A stretch of DNA of 60,775 nt from Dermatophilaceae bacterium (GTDB lineage: Bacteria; Actinomycetota; Actinomycetes; Actinomycetales; Dermatophilaceae), in NCBI GenBank assembly GCA_013361975.1, contig JABFXB010000019.1, forward strand, positions 73,731 to 134,505, read 5' to 3'. The notes under the pieces were generated by a model. It was not told the origin of the DNA, did not search any database, and saw only the letters and a program-made list of their open reading frames with translations. The position numbers were made by a program, and so were the translations under genes. Shown here piece by piece: positions 1 to 10,514 of this stretch (position 1 is the stretch's first letter; the number at the start of each line of letters is the position of its first letter).

Positions 1-361
1 GGCCCTGGATTTGCTCCCACGCCGCCTGAAGCTCGGGCGCCTCCGTGATGCAGGGCGGGCACCAGGAACCCCACACGTTCACCACCAGGACCGTGCCGGT
101 GAGGGCGGCGTTGGACCAGGGCTGCCCTTCCAGCGTCGTCCCGGAGAGCTGGACCGCGGCGGCTCGGCTCTCGGCGGGGATCTGCTCGATGGTGCCGTCG
201 CCGGAGACGTAGCCCTTCCGGTCGCCGGCTCGGGCCTGCTCGGCGGCCGCGGCACCGCCCTGGCTGCAGCCGCCGAGCGCCACCCCGGTCAGCAGGGCCC
301 CGGCGGCCGCGATCAGGTCGCGCCGGCGGACATCGACCCGCTCCGCCCTTCGGGCGGTCAT
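1..361 (-). CDS. TlpA/ResA-like thioredoxin-fold lipoprotein, C-terminus outside window
   Basis: Reverse translation MTARRAERVDVRRRDLIAAAGALLTGVALGGCSQGG...GTVLVVNVWGSWCPPCITEAPELQAAWEQIQG; lipobox-like LGGC and WCPPC active site. Confidence 0.8.
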   Translation of the reverse strand, partial: MTARRAERVDVRRRDLIAAAGALLTGVALGGCSQGGAAAAEQARAGDRKGYVSGDGTIEQIPAESRAAAVQLSGTTLEGQPWSNAALTGTVLVVNVWGSWCPPCITEAPELQAAWEQIQG

Positions 362-481
362 CGGACGTCCGCCCGGATGCTGACGGGGGTGCGGCCGGGG
401 TCGCCGTGGGGCCCGGACCAGAACCCGTCACCGCTGCGCAGCCGCAGTTCGTGATGCTGCTGATCCCGTGTCATGCCCAGG

Positions 482-1411
482 TCACCACGACGTCTGGGCG
501 CACGCGGTCGACCCGGCGGGTTCGACCTGCAGGGTGGCGTGCTCGATGCCGAACCGGTCGCGCATGACGGCCGCGGCCGCCGCGAGGATGGTGCTCCCGT
601 CGACCTGCTGCCCAGCGGCATCGTCCCCAGCAGGAGCGGCGACGAGGTGGGCGGTCGCGACGTTCATCCCGGAGGTGAGCGTCCACAGGTGCAGGTCATG
701 GACCTCGAGCACGCCGGCGATCTCGGACAGGGCCTTCTCCGCCTCGTCCGGATGGATCCCCTCCGGGGCGTGCTGACCGAGCACCGCCAGCACCTCGCGT
801 CCGAGGAAGACCGCGCGCACGCCGACGAACAGGGCGATAGCCAGCGCGATGGCGGTGTCCCACCACACCGACCCGGTGAGCCCGACGAGGACGCCGGCGA
901 CGATCACCCCGACCGAGCCGAGCGTGTCCGCGACGACCTCGAGGTAGGCGCCCTTGACGTTGAGGCTCTCCGCGGCGCCGGCGCGCAGCAGCGCCATGCT
1001 GATCAGGTTGATGACCAGACCGATGACCCCGACGACCAGCATCGGGCGTGAGGAGACCTCGGGCGCGGACCCGATCCGGCCGACGGCCTCGATGACGATG
1101 TACACCGCGACGCCGAGCATGAGCAGCACCGCGAGACCGGAGGCGAACACCTCGGCGCGGTACGACCCGAAGGTGCGTCGCCCGGTGGTGTCCTTGCGTG
1201 TGGCGATCCGGGTCGCGACGAGCGCGGCGCCCAACGCGACGACGTCGGCAGCCATATGACCGGCGTCGCTGATCAGCGCCAGCGACTTCGAGCTGAGGCC
1301 GACGACCAGCTCGACGACGAAGAAGCCGGCGACGAGGACGAAGGCGACCTGCAGCCGCCAGCGGTGCCCGGTGGCGGCCGAACCGTGACTGTGGCCGTGA
1401 CCGTGGCTCAT
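482..1411 (-). CDS. CDF family cation efflux transporter (CzcD-like)
   Basis: MSHGHGHSHG N-terminus, SLALISDAGHMAADVVALGAAL, VHDLHLWTLTSG. Confidence 0.9.
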   Translation of the reverse strand: MSHGHGHSHGSAATGHRWRLQVAFVLVAGFFVVELVVGLSSKSLALISDAGHMAADVVALGAALVATRIATRKDTTGRRTFGSYRAEVFASGLAVLLMLGVAVYIVIEAVGRIGSAPEVSSRPMLVVGVIGLVINLISMALLRAGAAESLNVKGAYLEVVADTLGSVGVIVAGVLVGLTGSVWWDTAIALAIALFVGVRAVFLGREVLAVLGQHAPEGIHPDEAEKALSEIAGVLEVHDLHLWTLTSGMNVATAHLVAAPAGDDAAGQQVDGSTILAAAAAVMRDRFGIEHATLQVEPAGSTACAQTSW

Positions 1412-2040
1412 GCGTCTGCTCCGGTGGTGGGCCGGGCGGCCCGGCTCCGTCGATGGCCCGCAATGACCAGGTCGGCTGACATGCCGGCGCCGTGTCGCGC
1501 ACGGGCGCTGGGGGTCCTTCGGCCGCTCGGGGCCATGACTGACGTCGAGGCCGCCGGGTCAGTCCCGGCCGCGTCGCGACCGGCCACCTCCGGCGCGGCA
1601 CCCGACGCCGTCCCGGACGCGGCGGCACGCGGGGCAGAGCTGACAGTCCCGCCGGCTTCGTGTTCGTGCGTGATGTGCTCCCGGGTGAGGTCGAGCAGCA
1701 TCCGGACGTGCGCGTCGGCGAGCCGGTAGTACATGAGGCGCCCATCGCGGCGGGCCACGACGACCTTCGACGCGCGGAGCAGCCGCAGCGACTGTGACAC
1801 CGTCGCCTCAAGGACACCCGTCGACGCAGCGAGGTCGCAGACGCACAGCTCGCCCGCCTCAAGCATCGCGTAGAGCAGCTTCGCGCGGGTCGGGTCCCCG
1901 AGCAGCTTGAACACGGACGCGACCTGGGTCAGGTCGTCCTCGGGCAGGGCGACTGACCGGACGTGGCGGACGGTCTCCGGGTGCACGCAGTGCTCGACGC
2001 ACTGGTCGATGCCAACCACGGGCGCTTCATCTGATCGCAT
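1408..2040 (-). CDS. ArsR/SmtB family metal-responsive repressor
   Basis: VFKLLGDPTRAKLLYAMLEAGELCVCDLAASTGVLEATVSQSLRLLRASKVV; stop overlaps the CDF start. Confidence 0.9.
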   Translation of the reverse strand: MRSDEAPVVGIDQCVEHCVHPETVRHVRSVALPEDDLTQVASVFKLLGDPTRAKLLYAMLEAGELCVCDLAASTGVLEATVSQSLRLLRASKVVVARRDGRLMYYRLADAHVRMLLDLTREHITHEHEAGGTVSSAPRAAASGTASGAAPEVAGRDAAGTDPAASTSVMAPSGRRTPSARARHGAGMSADLVIAGHRRSRAARPTTGADA

Positions 2041-2167
2041 GGTCAGATGTTACGGTCTTGGCGGGCGATGTCCAACCGCGATGACACCCAGGCCCGTCCG
2101 AACCGGGCCGTCACGCTCAAGGCAGCGCCCCAACCTCACGCACAGCACTCACCCGGCCAGGAGAACC

Positions 2168-2908
2168 ATGACTGCCAGGAAGACCGACCGGAACGATGCC
2201 CGCTCGAGCGCCCCGAACCCCGGACAAAGACAGAGACAGCAACTGAAACCAGACCCGACCTCGACCTCGACGACGAGCCGCGAGGATCGGCGCCAGCGAG
2301 CGGCGGCCATGCAGTCCGCGCAGCGAGCCAAGGACCGGCGTCGCGGCGTGGCGTTGTGGGTGTCCGTCGCGGCAGTCGTCGTCGCACTCGCAGTAGCGGT
2401 GACCGTGGTCATCGTTCGAGAGCAGGCGAACCGGCCCACGCTGGAGGCGGTGCGGTCATACCAGGTCAGCCAGGGGCATGTGAGCACGCCGGTGTCATAC
2501 GAGCAGGAACCGCCCGCCGGGGGAGAGCACGCGCCCGTATGGCTCAACTGCGGCACGTACACCGAGCCGGTGCGCAAGGAGAACGCGGTCCACTCGATGG
2601 AGCACGGGGCGGTGTGGGTCACCTACCGTCCTGACCTGCCGGCCGCTCAGGTGCGGGCACTGACCGCCGCGATGCCCGACACGTACGCGGTCCTGTCCCC
2701 GTACGCCGGCCTCAAGGCACCCGTGGTGGCCTCGGCGTGGGGCAAGCAGCTCGAGCTGTCAGGGCCCGAGGACCGCAGGCTCGCCGCCTTCATCAAGGCC
2801 TACCGCCAAGGCCCGCAGTCGCCCGAGCCGGGCGCGTCCTGCACCGGCGGCGTGGACGCGACGGGCGCCGCCGAAGGCGGCGCCGGCATGCCGAACCCGG
2901 GAGCGTGA
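2168..2908 (+). CDS. DUF3105 domain membrane-anchored protein
   Basis: MTARKTDRN... single TM then VNCGTY-like/HSMEHGAVWVTYRPDL; start trimmed from ORF 1907. Confidence 0.75.
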   Translation: MTARKTDRNDARSSAPNPGQRQRQQLKPDPTSTSTTSREDRRQRAAAMQSAQRAKDRRRGVALWVSVAAVVVALAVAVTVVIVREQANRPTLEAVRSYQVSQGHVSTPVSYEQEPPAGGEHAPVWLNCGTYTEPVRKENAVHSMEHGAVWVTYRPDLPAAQVRALTAAMPDTYAVLSPYAGLKAPVVASAWGKQLELSGPEDRRLAAFIKAYRQGPQSPEPGASCTGGVDATGAAEGGAGMPNPGA

Positions 2909-2913
2909 ACGGC

Positions 2914-3891
2914 ATGTCACGCGAAACGGGACAGCGGCCCGGCGACCCGAAGCGCCCAGGGCGGCCGGTACCGGAGCCAGCGCACGACCCCGGCATGCGG
3001 CAACGACACGACGAACCCGATGCCACGGGCAGGCCCGTGGCGTCGGGCGATCGTGAGCGAGCTGACGAGTCGCAGTCCTCGCGGCACGTCCCGACATCAG
3101 ACGGACCGACGGCCAACCCGACTCACAGCGAGGCGGAGAACTCGTCGTCCCGGGCCAGCGGTGCGGTGCGTCCTGACGTCTTCCGGTGGATCTCGGCCGC
3201 GTTCCTCGTGTTCGTCGCGCTAGCCGGCTTCGCTGGATACCAGCTCGGGCGGGCTGGGGACGTCCCGGCTGAGGACGGCGCCGATGTCGGTTTCGCCCGG
3301 GACATGCAGACCCACCACAACCAGGCCGTGCAGATGGCCCTGATCATCAGGGACAAGACCACCGACCCCACCTTGCGCGCCGTCGCCTACGACATCGCCA
3401 CCAGCCAGCAGCAGCAGTCGGGGCAGATGTACGGCTGGCTCGCCCACTGGGGGATGCCTATGACGTCGTCACAGCCGTCCATGGCCTGGATGTCCGCCGG
3501 GGACCACCAGCTCGAGTCCCCAGCGGATCGCCAGCCTCCGGCGACGGGACCGACCACGGCCGGGACGGCGACCTCCGCCGCCAGCGGCGGGCACGACGGC
3601 ATGGTCATGGGAGCGCCCGTCCAGTCCTCCGACGCCGGAGGCAACCAGTCGGGATCCATGGGGATGGCCACTGCCGCCCAGATCCGGGCACTTCAGGGCG
3701 CGACCGGAATCGAGGCCGAACGTTCCTTTCTGCGCCTCATGATTGCCCACCACCGCGGCGGGGTCACCATGGCCCAGGCGGCGCTGCGGTTGGCCGACCA
3801 GCCCGAGGTGCTCACCCTCGCCCGCTCCATCGAGGCCGCGCAGACCGCCGAGCTCACGCAGCTGCAGCAGCTGCTCAAGGACCGCTCGTGA
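2914..3891 (+). CDS. DUF305 domain protein
   Basis: FARDMQTHHNQAVQMALIIRDKT ... FLRLMIAHHRGGVTMAQAAL; follows DUF3105 closely. Confidence 0.85.
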   Translation: MSRETGQRPGDPKRPGRPVPEPAHDPGMRQRHDEPDATGRPVASGDRERADESQSSRHVPTSDGPTANPTHSEAENSSSRASGAVRPDVFRWISAAFLVFVALAGFAGYQLGRAGDVPAEDGADVGFARDMQTHHNQAVQMALIIRDKTTDPTLRAVAYDIATSQQQQSGQMYGWLAHWGMPMTSSQPSMAWMSAGDHQLESPADRQPPATGPTTAGTATSAASGGHDGMVMGAPVQSSDAGGNQSGSMGMATAAQIRALQGATGIEAERSFLRLMIAHHRGGVTMAQAALRLADQPEVLTLARSIEAAQTAELTQLQQLLKDRS

Positions 3892-4592
3892 TCTCGGAAC
3901 CCAGTCCGACGGCCCGCGCGACCGTCCGCGCCGTGTCCCTGCTGCTCGCCGCTCTCGGTGCTGCAGCGTTCATTGTGGTGATGGGCGCGAGCGGCGCCAG
4001 CGCCCACAGTGAGCTCGTCGCGAGCACTCCGGCCGATGGCGCCGAGATGGCCGAACTGCCTCACGACATCGCACTCAGCTTCAACCAGGACATCGTCGCC
4101 ACGTTCGCACAAGCCACACTTACCGACCCCTACGGCCAAGTCTCTCCTCTGAGCCCGGTCACCTCGGGTCGGACGGTGACGGTGCCCGTCCCGGCCGAGG
4201 CAGCGACCCGGCCCGCGGGCCGATGGACGCTCACCTACCGCGTCACCTCCGCAGACGGGCACCCCATCAGCGGCACGATCGCCGTCGTCACGAAGATGAG
4301 GGGCGCGACGCCCGGTGCGACCCCGGCCGCGGGGAACCCTCGACCGGGGGCGGCGGCCGTGGCCGGAGTCGATGACGGGGCTCCCTCGTCGACTCCGGCC
4401 CCGCGCCGGGCGGCGGGGGCGGGGGCCGACTACAGCGGGCTGTTCTACGCGGGCGGTGGATTCTTGCTCGCCGCGCTGGTCGTGGTCGCCTACGAGCTGC
4501 GACACCGACTACGCACCCGACCGGCTGCTGCGCCACCGGGCCCGTCCGACAGCGGAACCACGGACCCGGACGCGCCAAGCGCCGGACGGTAG
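3888..4592 (+). CDS. copC: CopC domain copper-resistance protein
   Basis: SAHSELVASTPADGAEMAELPHDIALSFNQDI ... TLTYRVTSADGHPISGTIAV, C-terminal TM. Confidence 0.85.
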   Translation: MISEPSPTARATVRAVSLLLAALGAAAFIVVMGASGASAHSELVASTPADGAEMAELPHDIALSFNQDIVATFAQATLTDPYGQVSPLSPVTSGRTVTVPVPAEAATRPAGRWTLTYRVTSADGHPISGTIAVVTKMRGATPGATPAAGNPRPGAAAVAGVDDGAPSSTPAPRRAAGAGADYSGLFYAGGGFLLAALVVVAYELRHRLRTRPAAAPPGPSDSGTTDPDAPSAGR

Positions 4593-4977
4593 CGGACGCG
4601 GTTCGGCCTGCCGGGGCCACCGGGGCGAGCCTGTCGCTGCCTATGCGCAGTGCCGCAGCGACAAGCACCCTCGCCCGCACGACCCCGCAGCCGCGGGTTG
4701 TGCGGGAACGAGCCCCGCGCTATGTGACGCCGCCTCGACGAGCCTGCCCCGCACGCTGAGGTGGCGCCGAACCCTGTGGCCCGCCGGTCCGCGGGTGAGT
4801 GGATCAGCGGACCTGGTCCTCGGGTTCCACCGAGCAAACCGAGACGCTGGCACGCAGTCGCTCCTGGGCCTGATGTGAGCCCGACGCGCGGGGCCGATCA
4901 GCAGCGCGCAGCTTGGACAGGGATGTGCACTGGCGAACCACTGCAGCAGGCCGAGCCGCGTATGCTGGTTCGATCCA

Positions 4978-5724
4978 GTGCAGGTTCTCCTTAGAGGCGT
5001 CGAAATGACCGTGCAGGGTGAAGAAATCACGCGGGCCTGGTTCGACTGTTGCGGCCTGACCCGGACCGACGCGGCCGAGGATGCGCTCAAGGCCATCTGG
5101 GAACTGAGCGGCGACGGGATACCGCCGGCCACTGGAGCCCTTGCCCAGTTCCTTGACGTCACGCCGCCGACCGTCTCCGCGATGCTGAAGCGCCTGGCCG
5201 AGCATGGTCTGCTCGACCGCGAGGACGGCCGCGCTGTCGTGCTGACGAGCCACGGCGCCGCGCACGCCCGGTTCATCGTGCGCCGGCACCGGCTCATCGA
5301 GACCTTCCTGTCGAGCGTGCTTCTCGTTCCCTGGGATGAGCTGTACGGCGAGGCCGAGCTGCTCGAGCACGCCGTCTCCGACTCGCTGCTCGCCCGGATC
5401 GACGACCTGCTGGGTCACCCGAGCACCGACCCGCACGGAGATCCGATTCCGCAGGGCCATGAAGGCGCGACGGTGAGCCCTGATGAGTCGATCGCGGAAG
5501 CGCAGGTGGGGGGCCAGTTCCGAGTCGAACGCCTGCACAACCGCAACGCTGAGGCGCTGCGCTACCTGGCCGAGCTGGGCCTGCGCCCGGGCGTCACGGT
5601 CGACGTGCTCGAGCGGAGCCCGTTCGACGGTCCGCTGTGGATCGGTGTCGACGGACAGCGGATCCCGCTCGGCCCCACACTCGCCCAACTCGTTCACGGC
5701 CGCCCGATCGAGGCTGACGCGTGA
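4978..5724 (+). CDS. DtxR/MntR family metalloregulator
   Basis: ALAQFLDVTPPTVSAMLKRLAEHGLLDREDGRAVVLTSHGAAHARFIVRRHRLIETFL; FeoA-like C-terminus. Start may be ATG 5005. Confidence 0.88.
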   Translation: MQVLLRGVEMTVQGEEITRAWFDCCGLTRTDAAEDALKAIWELSGDGIPPATGALAQFLDVTPPTVSAMLKRLAEHGLLDREDGRAVVLTSHGAAHARFIVRRHRLIETFLSSVLLVPWDELYGEAELLEHAVSDSLLARIDDLLGHPSTDPHGDPIPQGHEGATVSPDESIAEAQVGGQFRVERLHNRNAEALRYLAELGLRPGVTVDVLERSPFDGPLWIGVDGQRIPLGPTLAQLVHGRPIEADA

Positions 5725-7025
5725 CGCCCGGTCTGGAGGAGCCCATCCCGCCAGAGACTGAGCTCCACGACGACACCAGCCCCTTCAACGGCACCCTCGG
5801 TGACAACTTCGATGGAAACCTCGATGGCAGCCTCGACGGCGATGCCGACGGGCATGTTGACGGGCAGGGCACCCGTCGCGGGCCGACCTCGCGACGAGCG
5901 GTTCTGGCCGGTGCGGCGGGCGCGGCCGGCGCGGCCGGACTGGGCGCGCTGCTGCTGCGCTCGGCCATTGGTGATGCTCCCGTCTCTGCGTTCGCCACGA
6001 GCGGCGCCGCACATCCCGCCGGTCACGCCGCAGTGTCCGGGGCGGGTAGGGCCCTCGACCCGGGAGGTGCCGGCACCGCGACGCCCGTGCCGGACGCGCG
6101 CATGCTGTCACCGGCCACGGGTCACGGCGCGGGTGTCAACGGCGCGACCTTCAGGACCGGCCAAGTGGTCGACCATCGCGCCAACGGTTTCGACCCGACC
6201 GCGGTGCTGCGCGACTTCGACTGGGGAACGACGTCGCGCCTGTCGGACGGTCGCACGCTGCGCGAGTGGGACGTCGTCGCCGGCGAGCGTGAGATCGAGG
6301 TTGCGCCCGGATTGCGCTTCCCGGCCTGGACGTTCAACGCCAGGGTTCCCGGCCCGACCCTGCGGTGCCGCGAGGGCGACCGCCTCCGGGTGCGCTTCGT
6401 CAACGCCTCGCCGCACCAGCACACGATGCACTTCCACGGCATCCACCCGGCCGAGATGGACGGCGTGCCCATGGTCGGGCGCGGCACCATCGCGCCGGGT
6501 GAGGAGTTCGTCTACGAGTTCGACGCCGAACCCTTCGGGCTGCACCTCTACCACTGCCACGTCGGCCCGCTCGCCGAGCACATCTCCCGCGGCATGTACG
6601 GCACCTTCATCATCGACCCGGCCCAGGGGCGCCCCCGCGCCGACGAGATGGTCATGGTCCAGCACGGCTGGAACACCACCTTCGACGGCCAGGGCAACCA
6701 GCTGTATGCCGTGAACGGCATCCCCTTCCACTACATGCACGAGCCGATCAGGGTGAAGCGCGGCGAGCTGGTCCGGATCCACCTCGTCAACATCCTCGAG
6801 TACGACCCGATCAACAGCTTCCACGTGCACGGCAACTTCTTCGACTACTACCCGACGGGCACGCGACTCGAGCCGTCGGAGTACACCGACACGATCGTGC
6901 AGGGCCAGGGGCAGCGCGGGATCTGCGAGATGCGCTTCCCGCATGTGGGTCGCTACATGTTCCACGCCCACAAGACGGAGTTCGCCGACCTCGGCTGGAT
7001 GGGCTTCTTCGAGGTCGTGGACTGA
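5721..7025 (+). CDS. Multicopper oxidase
   Basis: HQHTMHFHGIHPAEMDGV, HLYHCHVGPLAEHISRGMYG, FHVHGNFFDYYPTG, MFHAHKTEFADLGWMG; overlaps DtxR stop. Confidence 0.9.
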   Translation: MTPGLEEPIPPETELHDDTSPFNGTLGDNFDGNLDGSLDGDADGHVDGQGTRRGPTSRRAVLAGAAGAAGAAGLGALLLRSAIGDAPVSAFATSGAAHPAGHAAVSGAGRALDPGGAGTATPVPDARMLSPATGHGAGVNGATFRTGQVVDHRANGFDPTAVLRDFDWGTTSRLSDGRTLREWDVVAGEREIEVAPGLRFPAWTFNARVPGPTLRCREGDRLRVRFVNASPHQHTMHFHGIHPAEMDGVPMVGRGTIAPGEEFVYEFDAEPFGLHLYHCHVGPLAEHISRGMYGTFIIDPAQGRPRADEMVMVQHGWNTTFDGQGNQLYAVNGIPFHYMHEPIRVKRGELVRIHLVNILEYDPINSFHVHGNFFDYYPTGTRLEPSEYTDTIVQGQGQRGICEMRFPHVGRYMFHAHKTEFADLGWMGFFEVVD

Positions 7026-8212
7026 TGGCCGAGCCGCTGCTCTCCCGCGTCCCCCGGTCCGCGCTCGCCGCGGGCATCGTGGCGCTCATCGCGACCGGCC
7101 TCGCCGTGCTCGCGGCCCTCGCCGGCTCGGTCCTGCCCGACCGTACCGGACCGCCGGTCGAGTCCCTCGTCGTCGAGCGCACCGTGCTGTCGGCGCCGGG
7201 AACGATCGAGCTGGTGGTGCGCAACGCCGGGCCGGACCCGGTGACCGTGGCCCAGGTGTCGGTCAACGACGCCTTCGTCGCCGTGACGGGCGGCGAGCAG
7301 CCGATCGGGCGGCTCGCGAGCGAGACCCTCCGCCTCGACTACCCGTGGGAGAACGGGCTGCCCTACACCGTGTCGCTGCTGACCTCGACCGGCGCGGTCA
7401 TCGAGCACGCCATCCCCATGGCGGCCGCGACGCCGGCTGCGACGTCGGCGTCGCTGCTGCAGGTCGCCCTGCTCGGCGTGATGATCGGCGTCGTGCCTGT
7501 TCTGCTGGGCATGACGACGCTGCCCTTGCTGCGCCGGGCCGGGCCCACGGCCTCACGCGTCCTGATGGCTCTCACCGTGGGACTGCTCGCGTTCCTTGCC
7601 GTCGACGCAGGCATCGAGGGCCTCGAGGTCGGGGCAGCCGGCGCGGCCGCGTTCGGCGGCAGCATGCTCTTCGTCCTCGGGGCAGCGCTCGCGTTCCTCT
7701 TGCTCGCCGGCACACAGCGGCTCATCCCTGACACAACGCGCGCGGGACGGGTCGCGCTCCTCGTCGCCATCGGGATCGGCGTGCACAACCTCGGCGAGGG
7801 GCTCGCGGTCGGGTCGGCCCTGGCGGTGGGCGAGCTCGCCCTCGGCACCTCGCTCGTCGTCGGCTTCGCCTTGCACAACACGACCGAGGGCATGGCTGTG
7901 GTCGCACCGCTCACGGCGCTCCCCCCGGTTCCGGCGCAACCCGACCGGACGGTGCGTCCGGGCCGGCTGCTCCTGCTCGCGATCGTCGCCGGTGGCCCGG
8001 CCGTCGTCGGGACAGTCCTTGGTGCGACACTCACCACCGAGAGCCACGCCACCTTCCTGCTCGGTCTCGGCGTTGGCGCCATCGTCCAGGTGATCGTGCT
8101 GCTCGTGCCGCAGCTACGCCGGCCAGAAGGCGGCCTTGACCTGCCCGTGGCGGCCGGACTCGGGGCCGGCGTCGTGCTCATGTACGTCACCGGTCTGCTC
8201 GTCGCTGCATGA
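7025..8212 (+). CDS. ZIP family metal transporter with N-terminal extracytoplasmic domain
   Basis: GIGVHNLGEGLAVGSALAVGE ... GFALHNTTEGMAVVAPL; starts on the MCO stop codon. Confidence 0.85.
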   Translation: MAEPLLSRVPRSALAAGIVALIATGLAVLAALAGSVLPDRTGPPVESLVVERTVLSAPGTIELVVRNAGPDPVTVAQVSVNDAFVAVTGGEQPIGRLASETLRLDYPWENGLPYTVSLLTSTGAVIEHAIPMAAATPAATSASLLQVALLGVMIGVVPVLLGMTTLPLLRRAGPTASRVLMALTVGLLAFLAVDAGIEGLEVGAAGAAAFGGSMLFVLGAALAFLLLAGTQRLIPDTTRAGRVALLVAIGIGVHNLGEGLAVGSALAVGELALGTSLVVGFALHNTTEGMAVVAPLTALPPVPAQPDRTVRPGRLLLLAIVAGGPAVVGTVLGATLTTESHATFLLGLGVGAIVQVIVLLVPQLRRPEGGLDLPVAAGLGAGVVLMYVTGLLVAA

Positions 8213-8259
8213 CCGGGCTGGTCCGCGCTCGGGGGGATGACCTGCTGCGGTGCGCCGGT

Positions 8260-9275
8260 TCAGCCGGCGTCCACGCGGGCCTGGGAGGAGCGTGGTTCCG
8301 ACGACACGCCGATTGCTGACGTGTCCGGGAGCAGCGGTAGGGGGTCGGTTCGCACCCGGGCAGCGCGTCGCCCGTTGGCGATGACGACGACCTCGGCCCG
8401 CTCGTGCACGAGGATCACCTGGGCCAGCCCGAGTACGCCGAAGAGCGCCAACGGCAGGAGCACGACGATGGTCACCAGGGCGAGGCCGATGTCCGGATCA
8501 TGATCGTGCGGCCGCGTCGGCCGTGTAGGGCGTGCCGCACGGCGCGGGTGAGCAGGCGAAGGTCGTGGCCGGTGAACGCGACATCGGCCGCCTCGACGGC
8601 GGCCGCAGACCCGGTCGCGCCCATCGCGATCCCGACGGTCGCGGCAGCAAGGGGCGGGTGCGTCGTTGACGCCGTCGCCGAACATCGCGGTGGGCTGCTG
8701 CGCGCCGAGCTGGGTGACTGCTTCGGCCTTGTCCGGGGGCACAGACCGGCGCGGACGTCGGTGATGCCGACCGGGTGCGCGAGAGCGTGAGCCGTCTGAG
8801 GGCTGTCGCCCGTCAACGTGACGGTTCGCACCCCGGCCTCATGCAGCTCGCGCAGCGCGGGCGGCGCGTCGGGAGGCAGTTCGTCCCGGACCCCGATCAC
8901 GGCGACGGTCTTGGCCTCGGCCTGGACCACGATGAGGCCCGTCCTGGCCGCCACCATGGCGTCCGCCTTCGGCTGCGGGGGCCCGGGCTCGAGCCCGCGG
9001 GGGCCGTCTACCCGGACTGGCTGCTCGTCGACCACGCCGGTCAGGCCGTGGCCCGGATCCTGGTTGTCATCGGTGACGGGCAGGTCTCGGTCGATGCCGG
9101 TTGCCGCGGGGGCTTCTATCGCCGCTGCAGCCACGGCGGCCGCGAGCGGGTGGGTGCTCGTGCGTTCGAGCGCTGCCGCGATCGTCAGGACGCGCGCTTT
9201 CCGCGTCGCCTTCGACGTGTCGGCGAGTGTGTCGTCGGATGCACCGGTGGCGGGTAGAGGCGGCAAGATCCCGTC
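8260..9275 (-). pseudogene. Decayed heavy-metal P-type ATPase fragment
   Basis: Motifs spread over two frames: AAALERTSTHPLAAAV, VRTVTLTGDSPQTAHAL, AMFGDGVNDAPAP, GIAMGATGSAAAVEAADVAF, DIGLALVTIVVLLPLALFGVLGLAQVILVHERAEVVVIANGRR. No DKTGT or N-terminal TMs. Confidence 0.85.
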
Positions 9276-9909
9276 AGCCTCGAGCGACGCCTGGAGAGAA
9301 TCTGGTCGGGGGCCGTTCGGTGCGCGCCGCGGACTGGGTCGTGCTGCGGTGCGGCCAGAGGCGCAGGAGCACTCGGCCCACGACGTCATCCTCGGCCACG
9401 ACTCCGAAGGTGCGTGAGTCAACTGAGCCGGCACGGGCATCTCCGAGGACGAAGACGTGGCCCGCGGGGACGTGCACCGGTCCGAAGTACGCGCCGTCGA
9501 CCGAGCCGAGGTCGAGGTAGGGCTCGTTTACCGGTTCGCCGTTCACGATCAGTAGCCCGTCCTCGATGCCCAGCTCGTCGCCGCCGACGGCGGCCACTCG
9601 TTTGAGGGTCAGGGTGCCGGTGTGGGGCTCGTGGAACACCACCACGTCGCCGCGTTGTGGGGTCCCGGCCAGCTGCGCGAGCTTGCCGACCAGCACTTCA
9701 TCGCCGAGTTCGTAGGTCGGCGACATCGACGCCGACGCCACGCGCATCGGCTCAGCGACCGAGAACCCCGCGACAACGACTGCAAGGACGAGAAGCATCA
9801 GTGCAGTGGTCCATCGGCGGCGACGTCGGTGCGCACCCTCCGTCGGTGCCACCGCTGATGCCCCCTGAGGCACCGGCGTCGTCACCGGCGACCTCACCGG
9901 CTCTGTCAT
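9274..9909 (-). CDS. lepB: Signal peptidase I
   Basis: SASMSPTYELGDEVLVGKL ... RGDVVVFHEP ... TLKRVAAVGGDEL ... VFVLGDARAGSVDSRTFG. Confidence 0.88.
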   Translation of the reverse strand: MTEPVRSPVTTPVPQGASAVAPTEGAHRRRRRWTTALMLLVLAVVVAGFSVAEPMRVASASMSPTYELGDEVLVGKLAQLAGTPQRGDVVVFHEPHTGTLTLKRVAAVGGDELGIEDGLLIVNGEPVNEPYLDLGSVDGAYFGPVHVPAGHVFVLGDARAGSVDSRTFGVVAEDDVVGRVLLRLWPHRSTTQSAARTERPPTRFSPGVARG

Positions 9910-10514
9910 GCCAGGAGGCCGGTGCCTCGAGCTACGAAGGCCACGACGCCGAGTCCCAGCATCACGCTGGTGACAGTGCCACGGACCATCCGGGGAAGCA
10001 CGGCCACGAGGACCCCCACCAGCACCAGCTCGGCCAGCAGACAGGTGAAGTCCAGCGCGCCGACCGGTTCGATGTCGGCGCCGGGCAGGACAGGGATCCC
10101 GTTGCCAACTCCGCCCGCGACCGGGAGGTGCTCGCCGCCGGCGTGCTCTTCGACGGGAAGGAACGGCAGGCCGGTCGTGCGGCTGGTGACGTACGTCGCC
10201 ACGATCGCGAGGTTCGCGGCGATGGCGAGCAGGACCGCTGGCGTCCGCAGGGCCGCGCCGCGGGCCAGCGCGACGGCGAGGGCGAGCTGGCCCGCGGCGA
10301 CCGCCACGAAGAACCCGCCGACGTACCAGGCCAGCTCGAAGTGCTCCGGGGCGACGAGGGCGTGGATGACACCGGCGACGCCGGCTGCCGAGGCCGCCAG
10401 AGCACGGTAGGTCCGACTGGCTCGACCAGTTCGTCGGGCGGGGGTCGCGAGCGGCCAGGTGGTTGAGGTCGTGTCCGTCATGGCGACTCCTAGAGCGGTC
10501 CTTCGGGGAGCCAT
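9906..10514 (-). CDS. Hypothetical multi-pass membrane protein
   Basis: Several hydrophobic helices, coupled with the neighbouring lepB. Confidence 0.65.
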   Translation of the reverse strand: MAPRRTALGVAMTDTTSTTWPLATPARRTGRASRTYRALAASAAGVAGVIHALVAPEHFELAWYVGGFFVAVAAGQLALAVALARGAALRTPAVLLAIAANLAIVATYVTSRTTGLPFLPVEEHAGGEHLPVAGGVGNGIPVLPGADIEPVGALDFTCLLAELVLVGVLVAVLPRMVRGTVTSVMLGLGVVAFVARGTGLLA

